A stretch of 64,000 nt of DNA, taken from assembly GCA_010279815.1 (NCBI GenBank), contig QEOQ01000226.1, forward strand, positions 3,103,219-3,167,218, read 5' to 3'. The notes below the pieces were generated by a model. It had not been told where the DNA came from and searched no databases. It was given only the letters and a program-made list of their open reading frames with translations. This DNA is from Brachionus plicatilis (Eukaryota > Rotifera > Eurotatoria > Ploima > Brachionidae). The position numbers and the translations under genes are program-made. Positions within the stretch are counted from its first letter, which is position 1; every line of letters starts with the position of its first letter. Positions 9,340 to 20,879 of the stretch are shown in pieces.

Positions 9340-10154
9340 GACAAAACCGAAAAAATACATCAATGCAATTGCTGAGTTAGCTCAGCCATATGCCGTTTTT
9401 ATGAAAGAGCTAGAAATTGAAACAAGCAAGGACCAAGAACTTCAATCTCTTAAATCCACAATCGAATCAAGAAAATCTTTATCTAAAAGCCTCTTAAAAG
9501 CATCTCACACTTCAACAAAATCTACAATGAAATCTGCCAAACCAGCAAAGGATTGCTACTAAAAGGTAACAAAAATCATCGTGCCAAAGTCACTGCAAAG
9601 ACGAGTGATCGAATTTACATGCCAAGGGCACCAAGGAATGGTCAAAACCAAAGCACTCATAAGATCGAAAGTATGGTTAGTTGTAATTGACAATGCAGTT
9701 GAAGACATGGTAAAGCACTGCAAAATATGCCAATCAAATTAAGGCAAGACAAAATACGCACCACTAATGCCATCAAAAATGACGAAGTAGTACATTCCAT
9801 TTACTACTTACTATCTGGATTCGCTCAAACATCCGGTATACCGCAAAAAGACAACATGAGCTTCAAAAATTTAAAAGAGCTCTATGAATTTGCGAGAAAA
9901 AATGATGAAGAGGCCAAAAAGAAAATCAAAGAAGATTTTTTACCGGAGAATGAAAGTCAGTGAGGCTCAAATCAAAGTTGGTGCAAGGGTGTACTAAAAG
10001 TGGAACGCAAGATAAAGTCCGTCCAATATGGGATCCCACACCATTCACAGTAATCACCGTCAATGTCACAATCATAACAGCCAAGAGAGACATTCGACAA
10101 GTGACAAGAAATGCAAGTCTTTTAAGCCGTATTATGACTATTGCGGAAACATAG
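9340..10154 (+). pseudogene. Ty3/gypsy-like pol relic (integrase zinc-binding and C-terminal regions)
   Basis: A linker-like segment (INAIAELAQPYAVFMKELE) is followed by an integrase H2C2 zinc-binding domain at 9560-9740: KVTKIIVPKSLQRRVIEF, GHQGMVKTKALIRSKVW and VKHCKICQ. The first zinc His is replaced by Cys (TCQGHQG). The integrase catalytic core is almost entirely missing. Frame changes follow, then a C-terminal segment around 9880-9990 (NDEEAKKKIKEDF, AQIKVGARV) and at 10010-10120 (WDPTPFTVITV, TRNASLL), as in the end of Ty3-class pol proteins. Multiple stops and frameshifts show it is dead. No gag or reverse transcriptase was seen. Confidence 0.65.
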
Positions 10155-10371
10155 ATTATATTTAATATTTATTTTTATACTAATTACTTATTTATTGTTT
10201 TTATTTTCAAGTATAATTATTTCAATTTATTTTATTAGTTGCAGATTAATAAAAAATGAAAATGTTATAAATATTAATAACATTTCATATTAATTTTGTA
10301 ATTGATAATTAAAAAAGGTCCTAACTTCAGTTTTTTTGTTTTTCAGACTATAATTTTTGTTATTTTTAAAT

Positions 10372-11146
10372 NNNNNNNNNNNNNNNNNNNNNNNNNNNNN
10401 NNNNNNNNNNNNNNNNNNNNNNNNNNNNNNNNNNNNNNNNNNNNNNNNNNNNNNNNNNNNNNNNNNNNNNNNNNNNNNNNNNNNNNNNNNNNNNNNNNNN
10501 NNNNNNNNNNNNNNNNNNNNNNNNNNNNNNNNNNNNNNNNNNNNNNNNNNNNNNNNNNNNNNNNNNNNNNNNNNNNNNNNNNNNNNNNNNNNNNNNNNNN
10601 NNNNNNNNNNNNNNNNNNNNNNNNNNNNNNNNNNNNNNNNNNNNNNNNNNNNNNNNNNNNNNNNNNNNNNNNNNNNNNNNNNNNNNNNNNNNNNNNNNNN
10701 NNNNNNNNNNNNNNNNNNNNNNNNNNNNNNNNNNNNNNNNNNNNNNNNNNNNNNNNNNNNNNNNNNNNNNNNNNNNNNNNNNNNNNNNNNNNNNNNNNNN
10801 NNNNNNNNNNNNNNNNNNNNNNNNNNNNNNNNNNNNNNNNNNNNNNNNNNNNNNNNNNNNNNNNNNNNNNNNNNNNNNNNNNNNNNNNNNNNNNNNNNNN
10901 NNNNNNNNNNNNNNNNNNNNNNNNNNNNNNNNNNNNNNNNNNNNNNNNNNNNNNNNNNNNNNNNNNNNNNNNNNNNNNNNNNNNNNNNNNNNNNNNNNNN
11001 NNNNNNNNNNNNNNNNNNNNNNNNNNNNNNNNNNNNNNNNNNNNNNNNNNNNNNNNNNNNNNNNNNNNNNNNNNNNNNNNNNNNNNNNNNNNNNNNNNNN
11101 NNNNNNNNNNNNNNNNNNNNNNNNNNNNNNNNNNNNNNNNNNNNNN
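10372..11146. other. Assembly gap (775 N)
   Basis: An unbroken run of N. It sits between the Ty3-like relic and a hAT fragment, so at least one repeat boundary is hidden in it. Confidence 1.
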
Positions 11147-11679
11147 TAATTTTTTATTAACTTAAGCTGGCTAAAAGAACGCTCCGCTGAGTTGGAAGAC
11201 ATGGGAAGAGTTAAAAAAATACCAATTAGAACAAAAATATTGGGGAATGTATTCATTTGTATTCATTCTATGTATTCATTTGAAATCGGCCGTACGACCT
11301 CTCCTAAATCTTGATTGAATTTTTCTTTCTCTCCTAAATATTCATTTGTTTTTTTTTTAACTTGCGGCTTGTCACAAATTTCCGCATGTGTTTCATTTAA
11401 CAAAGAGAGGCGATTGTTAAAAAAATTTAACTTTGTTTGAACTAAAGACATTATTATTTTTTAATTTTTTTATGAAGATTAAAAAACAACTGTATTCAGA
11501 AATAAACGCGCACAATCCAAAAATATACACATAAAAATATTTTTTTCCAATTTTGTTGTATCAAAGTAAAGCAAATAAAAAAAAATTCCAAAATTTTGCT
11601 AATTTTTATATTTGAACTTTTTAAATTTTTGCTCTTTGGGGCATTGCCATACCTTGCCCTACCGTGGCGCCGACCCTGC
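11147..11679 (-). mobile_element. hAT-type transposon fragment with dimerisation motif and one end
   Basis: 11256-11147 (minus) reads FLTLPMSSNSAERSFSQLKL, the conserved hAT C-terminal dimerisation segment (SxxxERxFSxLK), and runs into the N gap. Further upstream on the same strand, 11451-11263 encodes an unrecognised lysine-rich 62-residue frame that may be an N-terminal remnant. At 11679, on the minus strand, CAGGGTCGGCGCCACGG begins, which looks like a hAT terminal repeat (CAGGG start). Only about 400 bases separate this end from the C-terminal motif, so most of the transposase is deleted. The other end would be in or beyond the gap. Confidence 0.55.
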
Positions 11680-11809
11680 TCTTTACTATGAATAGAACTA
11701 TGTCCTGATCAAATGACTTTAATTGACCCATTTTAGTTGGTTTATTATGACACAAGTCTTTATAGATAATAGATGCTGATTTATTTTATTTTATTGTATT
11801 AATAAAAGA

Positions 11810-12420
11810 AAGTTTAGCAAAGACATACGACATAAGACATATTTTTAAGTGCATTTAGGACATTTATTAAATGGCGTCTGGGTTTTAGGCCAATGATTTG
11901 TCGAATTAGATTGTTTTGAGAAGAATTTAAATAGTTTTTCGTCATTTTATTTAAAGCTAAAGTCTCAAGACCGTATGTGAATTGAAACAAATAGTAGGTT
12001 TTGTGGATAGACGCTTGCAGGACTAGAGAAATGTTCTCTTTTTTTAAACCTAAGTATGAAAGAGAAAACAAATCTTGTTGTACTTTTATAAGTTTACTGA
12101 CTGCAACATTTTGATAACCAAAGTTTTTTGGTATATCAACTCCTAAATATTTAATTCTATTTACTCTTTCCAAGGTGTTTTTTCCCAGATAAAAAGTTTT
12201 CCTAAAGATTTGTTGACCAAATTCCTCTATTGAAGATTTCTACTGGGCTTATTAATAGTATATCATCTTCATAGACAATTATACTCATATTTACAAAATT
12301 TTGTTTTTTTTTTAAATATTATCCAAAAGTTAATGTCCATCCTTGATATAAAATAAAGAGGAGTCCATCTCTCCAGACTTTATCAAATGCCTTTTCTGCG
12401 TCTAGGGATGCTACTTTAAA
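11810..12420 (-). pseudogene. Non-LTR retrotransposon reverse transcriptase relic
   Basis: Reading the minus strand, VASLDAEKAFDKVWRDGLL (near 12415-12355) is the RT block with the first catalytic Asp. SIIVYEDDILLISP (near 12295-12245) is the YxDD box, with Glu in place of the usual Ala. 12173-11814 continues with VNRIKYLGVDI and a region ending in LFQFTYGLETLALNK, the thumb and downstream part. The stretch between the first two blocks is deleted and frames change, so it is inactive. Confidence 0.7.
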
Positions 12421-13099
12421 TTCAGAATTATTTTTCATATATTTTAGAATAGCTTCCTTAAGAACAAATATTACATTATAGCTGATTGATAAAAAGGCTT
12501 ATTTTTTACGTGTCTTCTACTTTGAAAACTTTAAATAGGTTTATTTTATTTGGTCTAGTCCATAGTTCATTTATTGTATATTAACATAGTATATTGACTG
12601 CATAGTATATTAACTGGGTTAACATACTATACTATTTGTATTTTATATTATAGAAATACTATATTAACCCAGTTAAGTTATGTTGGTAATTATTAGCCCT
12701 ACGTTATTTATTATTTAATAAAAAATATATTCAAACAACTAATTATGGCTGTTTTTTATTTTTATACCAGGTGAAATATGTTTAAATTTTTCCTATTTAA
12801 AATAAAAAAACTTGAGTCATTTTAGAATCAAATACAACAAAATTTTATCCTAAACAAATATTTGTATTATTTAACCAGTTAAATATTGAAACACAAGAAA
12901 AATATTGTTCAATTTTTTTCTTATTAAAAAATTTTAAAACAAAAATTTTAAAAAAAATTTATTGCGGTAAAAATTCAAATTTACAAAAATATAACAAAAA
13001 TATATTAACCTCTCCAATTCTTTTGAAAATTTAAACGGCTTCATTTAAGTCACAAAAGCATATTTTTCAAATGTAACTATAAATTTTTTTTAGTCTTTA

Positions 13100-13716
13100 T
13101 ACAGTACTATTTTGACATAAAGTTTTTGGCAATTTTTACGGGAAATTACGTAAACTTACGTAAAAAGTAGTAATTTATGTAATTCTACGTAAATTTAACA
13201 CACAAATAGTAAAAGGGCCAGAAATTATTGTTTTTTGTTAATTTTGAAGAATTTTTGGAATTTTTTCAATTTTGTTCTATAAAAAACAGTTATTTTTCTG
13301 TAGAAGAATTTTACGTGAAATTACGTAATTTTTTGTAAATTCCCATTCTTCTTCAGTAAAAAAAGGTGAAATAAATAAAAAAAATAAAATATAAATAAAC
13401 CTAATTAGTATTTAACTATTCTCAAAAAAAAATTGTTTTAATCATTTATTTTGTTAATTTTTAGAAAATTTTTAATCATTTATTTTTTATTTTTATTTGA
13501 CTGTTTTTTAAAACTGAAAAATGACCTCTTTTAAATTGAAAAAAATTGAAAAAATTTCAAAATTCTTCAAAAATTAACAAAAAACAATAATTTTTGACCC
13601 TTTTACTATTAGTGTGTTAAATTTACGTAGAATTACATAAATTACTACTTTCATACGTAAGTTTACGTAATTTTCACTAAAAATTACCAAAGACATCATG
13701 TCAAATCAATACTATA
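13100..13716. mobile_element. Foldback/MITE-like element with ACGTAA-rich arms
   Basis: The first about 180 bases (TACAGTACTATTTTGACAT...) are the inverted complement of the last about 180 (complement TATAGTATTGATTTGACAT...). Both arms contain ATTACGTAAACTTACGTA and AGTAAAAGGG and then TTGTTTTTTGTTAATTTT. Ends abut TA dinucleotides, suggesting a Tc1/mariner-type target site. No coding sequence. Confidence 0.7.
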
Positions 13717-13994
13717 CTAATTTCGAGTTCTAATAAATTTTTTTAGACTTTTAGTTAAATAAAGCTCGTTTTATACGGTAGATAAAAAAAACAAAAAAAT
13801 CCAAATCAAACTTTGCATAGCATCCTCTTTTTTTTAACTTAAAATACATATTTATTTATTCTTTAAATCCATTTTATAAGCTTGAAAAAATATAAATCAC
13901 ACATTTACTTGGAATTCAAAAATTATTCAGTTTACTTAAAAAAAAAATTAAGATCCGATAAATTATGGAATACAAAAAAATACATTCAAAATTT

Positions 13995-14960
13995 TTAAAC
14001 CTCGATTCTCTTCCACAAGTCACAAATGGCCGTGGCTTCAGGATTGCATTTCCAAGGCTTCAAATTGGTAAAATGAATAACATGAACATCCTTTGGTATT
14101 CGAGACACATTGTACCCATAATATTTTAAATGCCATACTATGCAATTGTATTTGTGGCCAAAATTGTACCATTTGTTGCCATACCAATGATTCAAAAATG
14201 TTTGCTCAGCAAAATAAGGGTCTAAATGATGACTTTTTGTAGTCTTAAGTTCCATTAAACGCTTGAATTCGCTTCCATTAGGTCTAACAATAAAAACTCC
14301 TGCATTAAATCTCAAAATTGTATTGTACCGATACTGAAAATCAATGTCAGGAGCAGCGGCAATAAAATATCTATCAAAATCTATTTTTTTATACACATAA
14401 AAAAGCTCTGTTATATTTCCTATAGCAATTGTGTCAGCATCCATGGTTACAATGCCATCATACTGACTCATGTTAAATATGATTAATTTTGTAAAAAGTT
14501 CTCTGTAGATTTTAACAGGTCCAGTATTTTTTATCGGACCTATTCGATTAACAGTACAAATAAAGTCCCAGCCTGATTTCAGAAGAGTTTCTTTCATCTT
14601 GTCATTCAAGGGCTTTTCTTTTAGTTCCAAAATTACTTTGTCATACTGCACTTTTTGAGTATTGTTGATCACTGTTTGTAGTAATTTAGCTGCTGATTCG
14701 ATGTATTGTTGATGGTCAGATATGGCCAGTGTGACAAATGCAAGTCTATTTTTTGCTCTAACATCATTTAGACAAGAACCAATTCGATTATCAACTAAAA
14801 ATTCTGATTCACTTTTTTCACTTGTTAAACTCAGGTTTTGTACACTCACCGAAAATTCGGTTTTAATATTTTTTAAATTGATCCATTCGTGAAATATGCT
14901 TATTGGGATGATAATTATTATTAATGTTAATATTAAGGACTTTAAAAGCTTGTGACGCAT
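13995..14960 (-). CDS. Family 8 glycosyltransferase, copy B (complete)
   Basis: This is a single-exon 321-residue protein. N-terminal MRHKLLKS precedes a hydrophobic anchor (residues 8-22), so it is predicted to be a type II membrane protein facing the Golgi lumen. The GT8 features are in order: LAFVTLAISDHQQYIESA near the start of the fold (72-90), MDADTIAI with the DxD metal site (173-180), FNAGVFIV (218-225), EQTFLNHW (252-259) and IHFTNLKPW (295-303), matching the C-terminal HxxGxxKPW motif with Asn for Gly. Two potential N-glycosylation sites (NIT 182, NMS 163) fit a lumenal location. GT8 enzymes use UDP-sugars and Mn2+; the acceptor cannot be told from sequence. A partial second copy lies at 1-793. 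I chose the first Met because it directly precedes the anchor and is shared by both copies. Confidence 0.88.
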   Translation of the reverse strand: MRHKLLKSLILTLIIIIIPISIFHEWINLKNIKTEFSVSVQNLSLTSEKSESEFLVDNRIGSCLNDVRAKNRLAFVTLAISDHQQYIESAAKLLQTVINNTQKVQYDKVILELKEKPLNDKMKETLLKSGWDFICTVNRIGPIKNTGPVKIYRELFTKLIIFNMSQYDGIVTMDADTIAIGNITELFYVYKKIDFDRYFIAAAPDIDFQYRYNTILRFNAGVFIVRPNGSEFKRLMELKTTKSHHLDPYFAEQTFLNHWYGNKWYNFGHKYNCIVWHLKYYGYNVSRIPKDVHVIHFTNLKPWKCNPEATAICDLWKRIEV

Positions 14961-16690
14961 TTAAATTCTTTTTGTAATTTGACCCGATTGATAGATGATT
15001 TTAATTAAAAAAAAAAAACAACTTGATGGAAAAAATAAGCTAGAAATATGCGGTATTGACAAAAATTTTGAAGCTAAACTATAAAATGAATAAATATTTA
15101 TGTTATTTTCATTTTATTTTTCTAAAAAAAATTTTAGATTGGATTTTTTTCGTGAGAAAAATTTGAAAAAATGAACCACCAAGAAAAAAAATATTTAACT
15201 ATAAAAATATGATAATAATAATTTTTAATTTTTTTTTCTAGTTTTAGTTTTTTATATTGAAGCACTGTAATTGTCAATCTAAAAATTAAGAGATCTTTGA
15301 ATTCAGATTGAAAATCATATCTTTTAATTCTTAAAGCTGAATAATTTTCAATGTTTTTCTCTTAAGAGGATTTTAAAACTTATTTTGCTATTTAAAAATC
15401 TAGATGAAATTCGGTGATGTATAAATTTAAAAATTGAGCAAGTAAAAAAATAGAAAAATTTTATAAAAAAATTATTTTCTCTTAAAACGTTTCAGATTTT
15501 TATTTTCTCAATATCTAAAATTTAATTATTGCAAAATTAATTTAATTTCGTGAGTTATAAATTTTATTTCGATTTTAATAAAAACATCAAGAAATATAGA
15601 GTTTATGATAAATATTGCTAATTCTTAATTAGAATTTTATTTATTAACTTATTGCTATTTAGTTCGAAGCCTTAAAATACATTGCTATAAGTTACATAGC
15701 TACCATTAAAGTCAATAAAATCAGCATTTAAATTTTATTATTAAAATTAATGCATAAACTTTTCAATTCATTTTATAATTTCTAAAGCTAGTCATTAAAA
15801 CATTAAATTTTCATTATATTATTGAAAGGGTCAATGTTTATATTCGAATCTTAAAATTTTCATTCTTAGATTTTAATTTTTGTCATAATCTTTCAGCGTT
15901 AAATAGATAAATAGTGGCACAAAAACTAAATTCAGACTAAAAATCAATATTTTAACCTTGAAATAAAAAAATAATTTTTGAATATCAAAATTTCACAATT
16001 TTAATTTCTTTTGCATCAAAAGCAAATAGCTTTTTATTTTAATTGTTATTTTTTTCCAAACATATTTTTGTTAAAATTGTTGACAAAAGATTTTCTTCTC
16101 TTGTAGAGCGTATTCTGAGTCCTCTTTTAATCAAAGCTAACTATGTTCATGGACTGAAATTCATTTTATATTTCAACCAGTGACAATTTAAGTAAAAAAA
16201 ATCTATATTTAGATACTAAGGATCACTAAGGAAATCCAATACAGTCGAAATTAGGCATATACACGTTAACATATTTTAGTTAAAATTTATTTAAAAAATT
16301 TATATTTCTTTAATTTATAAAAATAAAAGGTAATAATGACATATTTTAAATAGATGTTGCTAATTTAAGACGTTTTAGTTTTTGATTGAATTGACTTTGT
16401 TTCATTTTCGTTGATTTAGATTTTTCCTTAAAAAATGTTTAAGATTTTAAATAAAAAATAATTTAGAAATCAAGAATATATTTAGTCATTTTAATTAAGC
16501 TAAATTTAAATCTTTTTTGCCATAGAAAAAACAAATTGCTCTGAAAAACATAAAAATTGAAGCATTTCATTTCCAAATAAAATTTAAAATTTTTATCTCC
16601 TGTGTTAAAAAATTTAAATTTAAATGAAATCATAAAAAAATAATGACCAAATAGAAAATGAAAAATTTTGCTTACAGTTTAATATTTAAA
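14961..16690. repeat. Duplicated upstream flank of GT8 copy B
   Basis: Homologous to 794-2150 plus about 6520-6620. It contains a private insertion of about 210 bases (16061-16287) flanked by CATATTTTTGTTAAAATT and CATATTTTAGTTAAAATT. The insert reads LVERILSPLLIKANYVHG and a few more residues in one open frame on plus. No recognised gene. Confidence 0.7.
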
Positions 16691-16699
16691 TATTGACTT

Positions 16700-17290
16700 G
16701 TTTTCGTGCAGCATTTCGAATTTAAATTTCGCTTCAAATCTATAAACTTATCCACTGAGCGATTGAATTTTGTTGCAAAAAATTCCATTTCACTCTTGTC
16801 TATTTTCGTAATTAAAATAATTTTATGATATCTTAAATAATAGATTTTATTTAATTAGAGTTTTGTGAACCATATCATTAAACATTAATTATCTGAATAA
16901 ATTATTTTTAGAATTTGGATTTCAAAGATGCTCATAATTATAGGACATCTTCTTTGACTTTAAATAAAAAGAAGTGATTTCCTTTGATTTTCTGTCATTA
17001 ATAACTCGCAAATATAATTTGCTATAATAAAAGATTTAAATTCAAGTCCATACAAAGCATCATCAATTTATTATTAATTCTTGTCTAATAAATGATTTTT
17101 TGATGAAAAAAAAAGATAAAAGTTTGATAAAAATGTTTAATCTTTTAAATACTAAATGTTTACGGATGAGAATTAAAAACAAATAAATAGAGATTAAATT
17201 CAAACTTTCGCAAAAGTCAGAAAAAAAATCATGTAACATTTTTTGAAAATATAAAATAATTGCTATTAGATGATGATATTTTTTTTCATA
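16700..17290. other. AT-rich stretch without recognised gene
   Basis: Only short, compositionally biased frames are present (including a 78-residue Lys/Leu/Phe-rich frame on minus at 17063-17299 with no recognisable domain). Nothing supported. Confidence 0.5.
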
Positions 17291-17295
17291 TACAG

Positions 17296-17319
17296 TCAAC
17301 CCTCGTTAATCCAACATAT
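17296..17319 (+). repeat. Possible pogo/Tigger-type terminal repeat (solo)
   Basis: TACAGTCAACCCTCGTTAAT resembles pogo/Tigger ends (CAGT...CCCTCG) preceded by TA. No complementary partner end or transposase was found nearby. Confidence 0.3.
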
Positions 17320-17505
17320 AAATAAAAAATAAATCGCTGCTAAGAACAATATAATCGAAAATTTAGTTAAAAATCAATTATATCTAATTTTGTAAAAATT
17401 TTAAATTTAAGCAAATTATGATGAGAAAATTCGAATTTTCATCATCCAAATAGTCCAAAGATTTTGACTCAGCCACGTAAACCAATTGGAAAATTTGGTG
17501 AAAGG

Positions 17506-17538
17506 TAATTAGGTTAATATGGTTTACCTAATTACCCC
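17506..17538. repeat. Short perfect hairpin
   Basis: GGTAATTAGGT is followed 10 bases later by its complement ACCTAATTACC. Nothing else around it explains it. Confidence 0.5.
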
Positions 17539-17779
17539 ATTTTTTAGTTGAATTAGACTGAAAGGTAACCAGAAATTTTATCCTTTTGCTCAAAAAAATA
17601 ACAAAAAAAAATAACCTTATTGACCTGTAAAATTTTCTAATAAAATTAACTAAAGTAATTATAAATTCAACTGTAAATCAGAGTTGTTTTCAGTTCACAA
17701 AAAAAAGTCCAAGTCCAGACTTTTTTTTTTAAATCTGCTTGATAAGGCCTATTATCCAAAAATTTATATACTTTAATAG

Positions 17780-18470
17780 CGTGCGCTATTAAATAATTGA
17801 GAGAGAGGGAGAGAAAAATAAATAAGCTTTCTATTCTACTTCTTTATTCTATTAAAAAGAAAAAAGTGACAAAAATATTTAAAGAAATCCAGAAGACCGA
17901 GGTCTGCTGGAGGGGGTTTTACATTACTCCCTCGCCATGGGAGAACGGCTCCCGACGTTCGGGGAAACAAAATACAAAAAATAATAAACAACAAAAATAA
18001 AAGGTGACGATCTTGCCGGTTCCTAACAGACCTTGAATGTGACCGATCATATCACTTAAGGGTAAGCAAATGAATCACGATTTGCGGAGTGTGCGACACT
18101 GGTTCGCTTGTGGGTGTAGATCCTATCTGCGGCGCATCGTCGTCGCCAACCAAAACGGCCAGTTGTAAATTAGGGCTGGATACTGAGACGGGAAACAAAC
18201 ACACGAACGCTTTGGTTTGTTTACAAGAGGTGCTCTGAGTTTGCTCTTTTCTGTTGAATTTGTCGCTGTTGAGACTGGCTCAACTCGGCTGTACTGTCCG
18301 GCAGGTTCTGATGATAGAGACTGTAGTCTCTCTTTTTGCAACCGATCAGGAGGTTTTCGAGCCTTTTTAGGGCGCACCAGTGACTCTTGCTCTTCAAAGG
18401 TGCTTTTTTCTTCTTGAACAGCTTCTTCCTCCTACAGCCTTCAGGAAAAATTTCTGAATTTGGAACAACC
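17780..18470 (-). other. GC-richer island, possible retroelement 3' end
   Basis: This stretch is clearly less AT-rich than its surroundings. On minus, 18377-18123 encodes RPKKARKPPDRLQ and then a Ser/Thr-rich tail, reminiscent of the basic ends of some Ty3-like pol proteins. It stops at about 18120 and is followed by a non-coding GC-rich block containing CCCCGAACGTCGGGAGC (self-complementary) and AATAAAG near 17845. This could be a pol end plus long terminal repeat, but no matching repeat is seen in the window. Confidence 0.35.
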
Positions 18471-18479
18471 CAGTTACTT

Positions 18480-19531
18480 TCTTGGTTACATACAACAGTA
18501 CTGAGATGAACATACTAGGTAAATGAAAGCAATTCCAATGTGTAATTACTAACTTGTTTTTAGAAGAAAGATAATTAAGAAAGTTTTTTTTGTTGTTTTC
18601 GTTGATTGGTTGTTTTGCATACTTTTGAGTCTTTAATTGCGCATAAGGAAAGCGTTAAACTCGTTCATCAATATTTTGGTCTAAGTTTTCTATTGCTTGT
18701 TTCTTTTGTGTACTTGTTGGTTATTTGAATCGTTGAATGAGGTAGCTGATGCAACCCTTTTAAACTTTTTTCATGTTCCTCCTAGAATTAACATTGAATT
18801 GCTTCTGCCATTTGTTTTATCTATCCCTAATCCTTTTTGTAAGCTGCCTATTGTCGGAGTTGACTTATCTATTTCATCGTTAGAGTCGCTCTCACCCATA
18901 TCATCAAATGGTTTAAAACAAACTATTTACTCTTCTACTTTATCTGAATATACCAGTGTTTTCTAAGATGATGAAGTGATATACAGATGAAGCAGTTAGG
19001 TCTCAGTTGGATATCAAGGATCTTCCAATCTTTGAATTTTGTTACACCAATGATATTTTGAATCGTTGATATTTCAAATATTTGATTTTTATTCTAATTG
19101 AACCACTTTCAACTTTAATTGGAGGCTTATAACTGTCTTCAAGTACTATTTCGCTTATTCCCTTTAGATGTGTCTGTTTCAAGTATGTTTTCTTGATTCT
19201 TTCCCTTTTTTTCTTTATAAAAATTTTTACTCCATTCAAATCAGTTGTCAACGGAAGCCAGTTAATCTTGAATCTACAATGTTTAGAACGGTAGTTGTAG
19301 TTGGCGTCTTGTATTTCTAATTCTTCATCAGCTTGTCTGATTTTTGTCCGTATAAATCTCCATAAATGAGGCATACCAGTTTAGAACGCTATTAATTTGA
19401 CTTACTCCTTTGATAAAATTTATAAAATGATTTGTCTACATTTATAGCGCCTTGACGACATCTTTGATTTTAATACTTGGATTGTCTTTTTTCATCCTTC
19501 TTCGAACCGGGCATTTTTGCCGTGTTATCCA
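18480..19531 (-). pseudogene. LINE relic: ORF1 and start of endonuclease domain
   Basis: On minus, an ORF1-like sequence starts near 19531 (MDNTAKMPGSKKDEKRQSK). It continues after frame changes as 19374-19042 (LWRFIRTKIRQADEEL...) and 18966-18690. At 18545-18480 it reads LVITHWNCFHLP, the start of an apurinic-type endonuclease domain, and matches the plus-strand copy at 19843. The order ORF1 then endonuclease is that of CR1/Jockey-like non-LTR elements. Several stops and frameshifts show decay. Confidence 0.5.
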
Positions 19532-19619
19532 TGATAAAATTCGATTTCCGTAGTAGACAATTAAAATTATAAATATGTTTATTTTTTTCAAAATTTCAAA
19601 TTTTAATTTTTAATATTTT

Positions 19620-20490
19620 TTATGATGCTGTTTCTGACTGGAAGACCATGAATAAAGCTGCTCTTGACGCCTCTCCGTCAAAAAGTCAAAAATGACGCAC
19701 AAGATGCTTAAGCCGTAATTCGCACAATTAAAACAGAGGATGGAAGATGGTGAAATAAGAGACTAACAACCATGTAAACCAGCCAAACAACAAAAAAATA
19801 CAAAAAGAAAATTTTCAAAACAACCTTTTTTAAGAGTAAATTAGTAATTACACATTGGAATTGCTTTAATTTACCTAGGACGATTCATCTATTAGAAGAG
19901 TTTTTAGCTCAAAATTGTTCCGACATTGTTCTTCTTAATGAAATAAAAACAAGTCCGAGTGATTTATATTTTAATTTTAAAAATTACATATCAGTGGTTG
20001 AGGCTCAAAATAAACATGGTGGAGTGGCTATTTTAGTAAAAGAAGAAATTGAATTTAAATAAGATAATTCAAGCTTGGTACAAAACTTATGTGAAATTTA
20101 AACTTTAAAAAAGCAAATTGCGGACTTTACCGAGATTCACTTATGTCTTCAAATAAGCTATTTATATATTATTTGGATAAGGTCGTTTTTGCATTTAAGA
20201 TCTTTTAAAGTAAGTATAAATGGTCATCTAAGTGATAATTTATCTATTAAAGTAGGAGTTCCACAAGGGTCAATAATTAGTTCAATTCTTTTTAGCATTT
20301 TCACAAATGACATATCGAAAAGAAACAAAACAAACTGCCAATGCTCTCTTCTATTTTTTACAGATGATTCGGCTATTTTTTTTACTTTTAAAACGATAGT
20401 GAATCTTGAAAGAGTGATTAATAAGTATCTAAAAGAAGTAGAAAAATGGCTTTTCAAATGAAATAAACCAAAATTAACCAAAATTACAAA
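19620..20490 (+). pseudogene. LINE relic: endonuclease start and reverse transcriptase core
   Basis: 19845-20060 reads VITHWNCFNLP, CSDIVLLNEIKTSP and HGGVAILVKEEIEF, the N-terminal part of an endonuclease domain. After a deletion, 20189-20461 reads SINGHLSDNLSIKVGVPQGS and LFSIFTNDI, with an LLFFTDDSAIFF box, the palm domain of a non-LTR reverse transcriptase (FTDD in place of FADD). It faces the related minus-strand relic at 18480-19531, making an inverted pair of the same family. Inactive. Confidence 0.65.
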
Positions 20491-20879
20491 CTGTTAAGAT
20501 CACTGAATGAAAAAAAACTAAAACTAAAAATTTGTGATTATATCATGACGAAGTAAATTTCAAAATCTTTATTTAAGGACAGGATTTTTCAATTACTGAA
20601 GCTTTATTATTTTTAATTGAAATGAATAACCAAGATATTTTAGAACTAAGTTCTAGAGTAAAAAAATTTCAAAAATTAAAATTTTTGATTTATTTTTTTT
20701 ACAAAAATAAAATATTTCTTTCAAAATTTTTTATTTAAAACAAGAAAAAAATTTATTCAGTCTACAAACAAACAGATTATTGTTTTTTGGAAAATAATTG
20801 AGCTAAATGAAATATTTTAAATTATATAAAATTGTCTGTTAAAAAAATATTATTATTCTTGATTAAAAATTTCTTGTAA

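Noticed and set aside
10302..11256. Long open frames across 10372-11146
   Set aside because: They are produced by runs of N; only the short hAT motif at 11147-11256 is real sequence.
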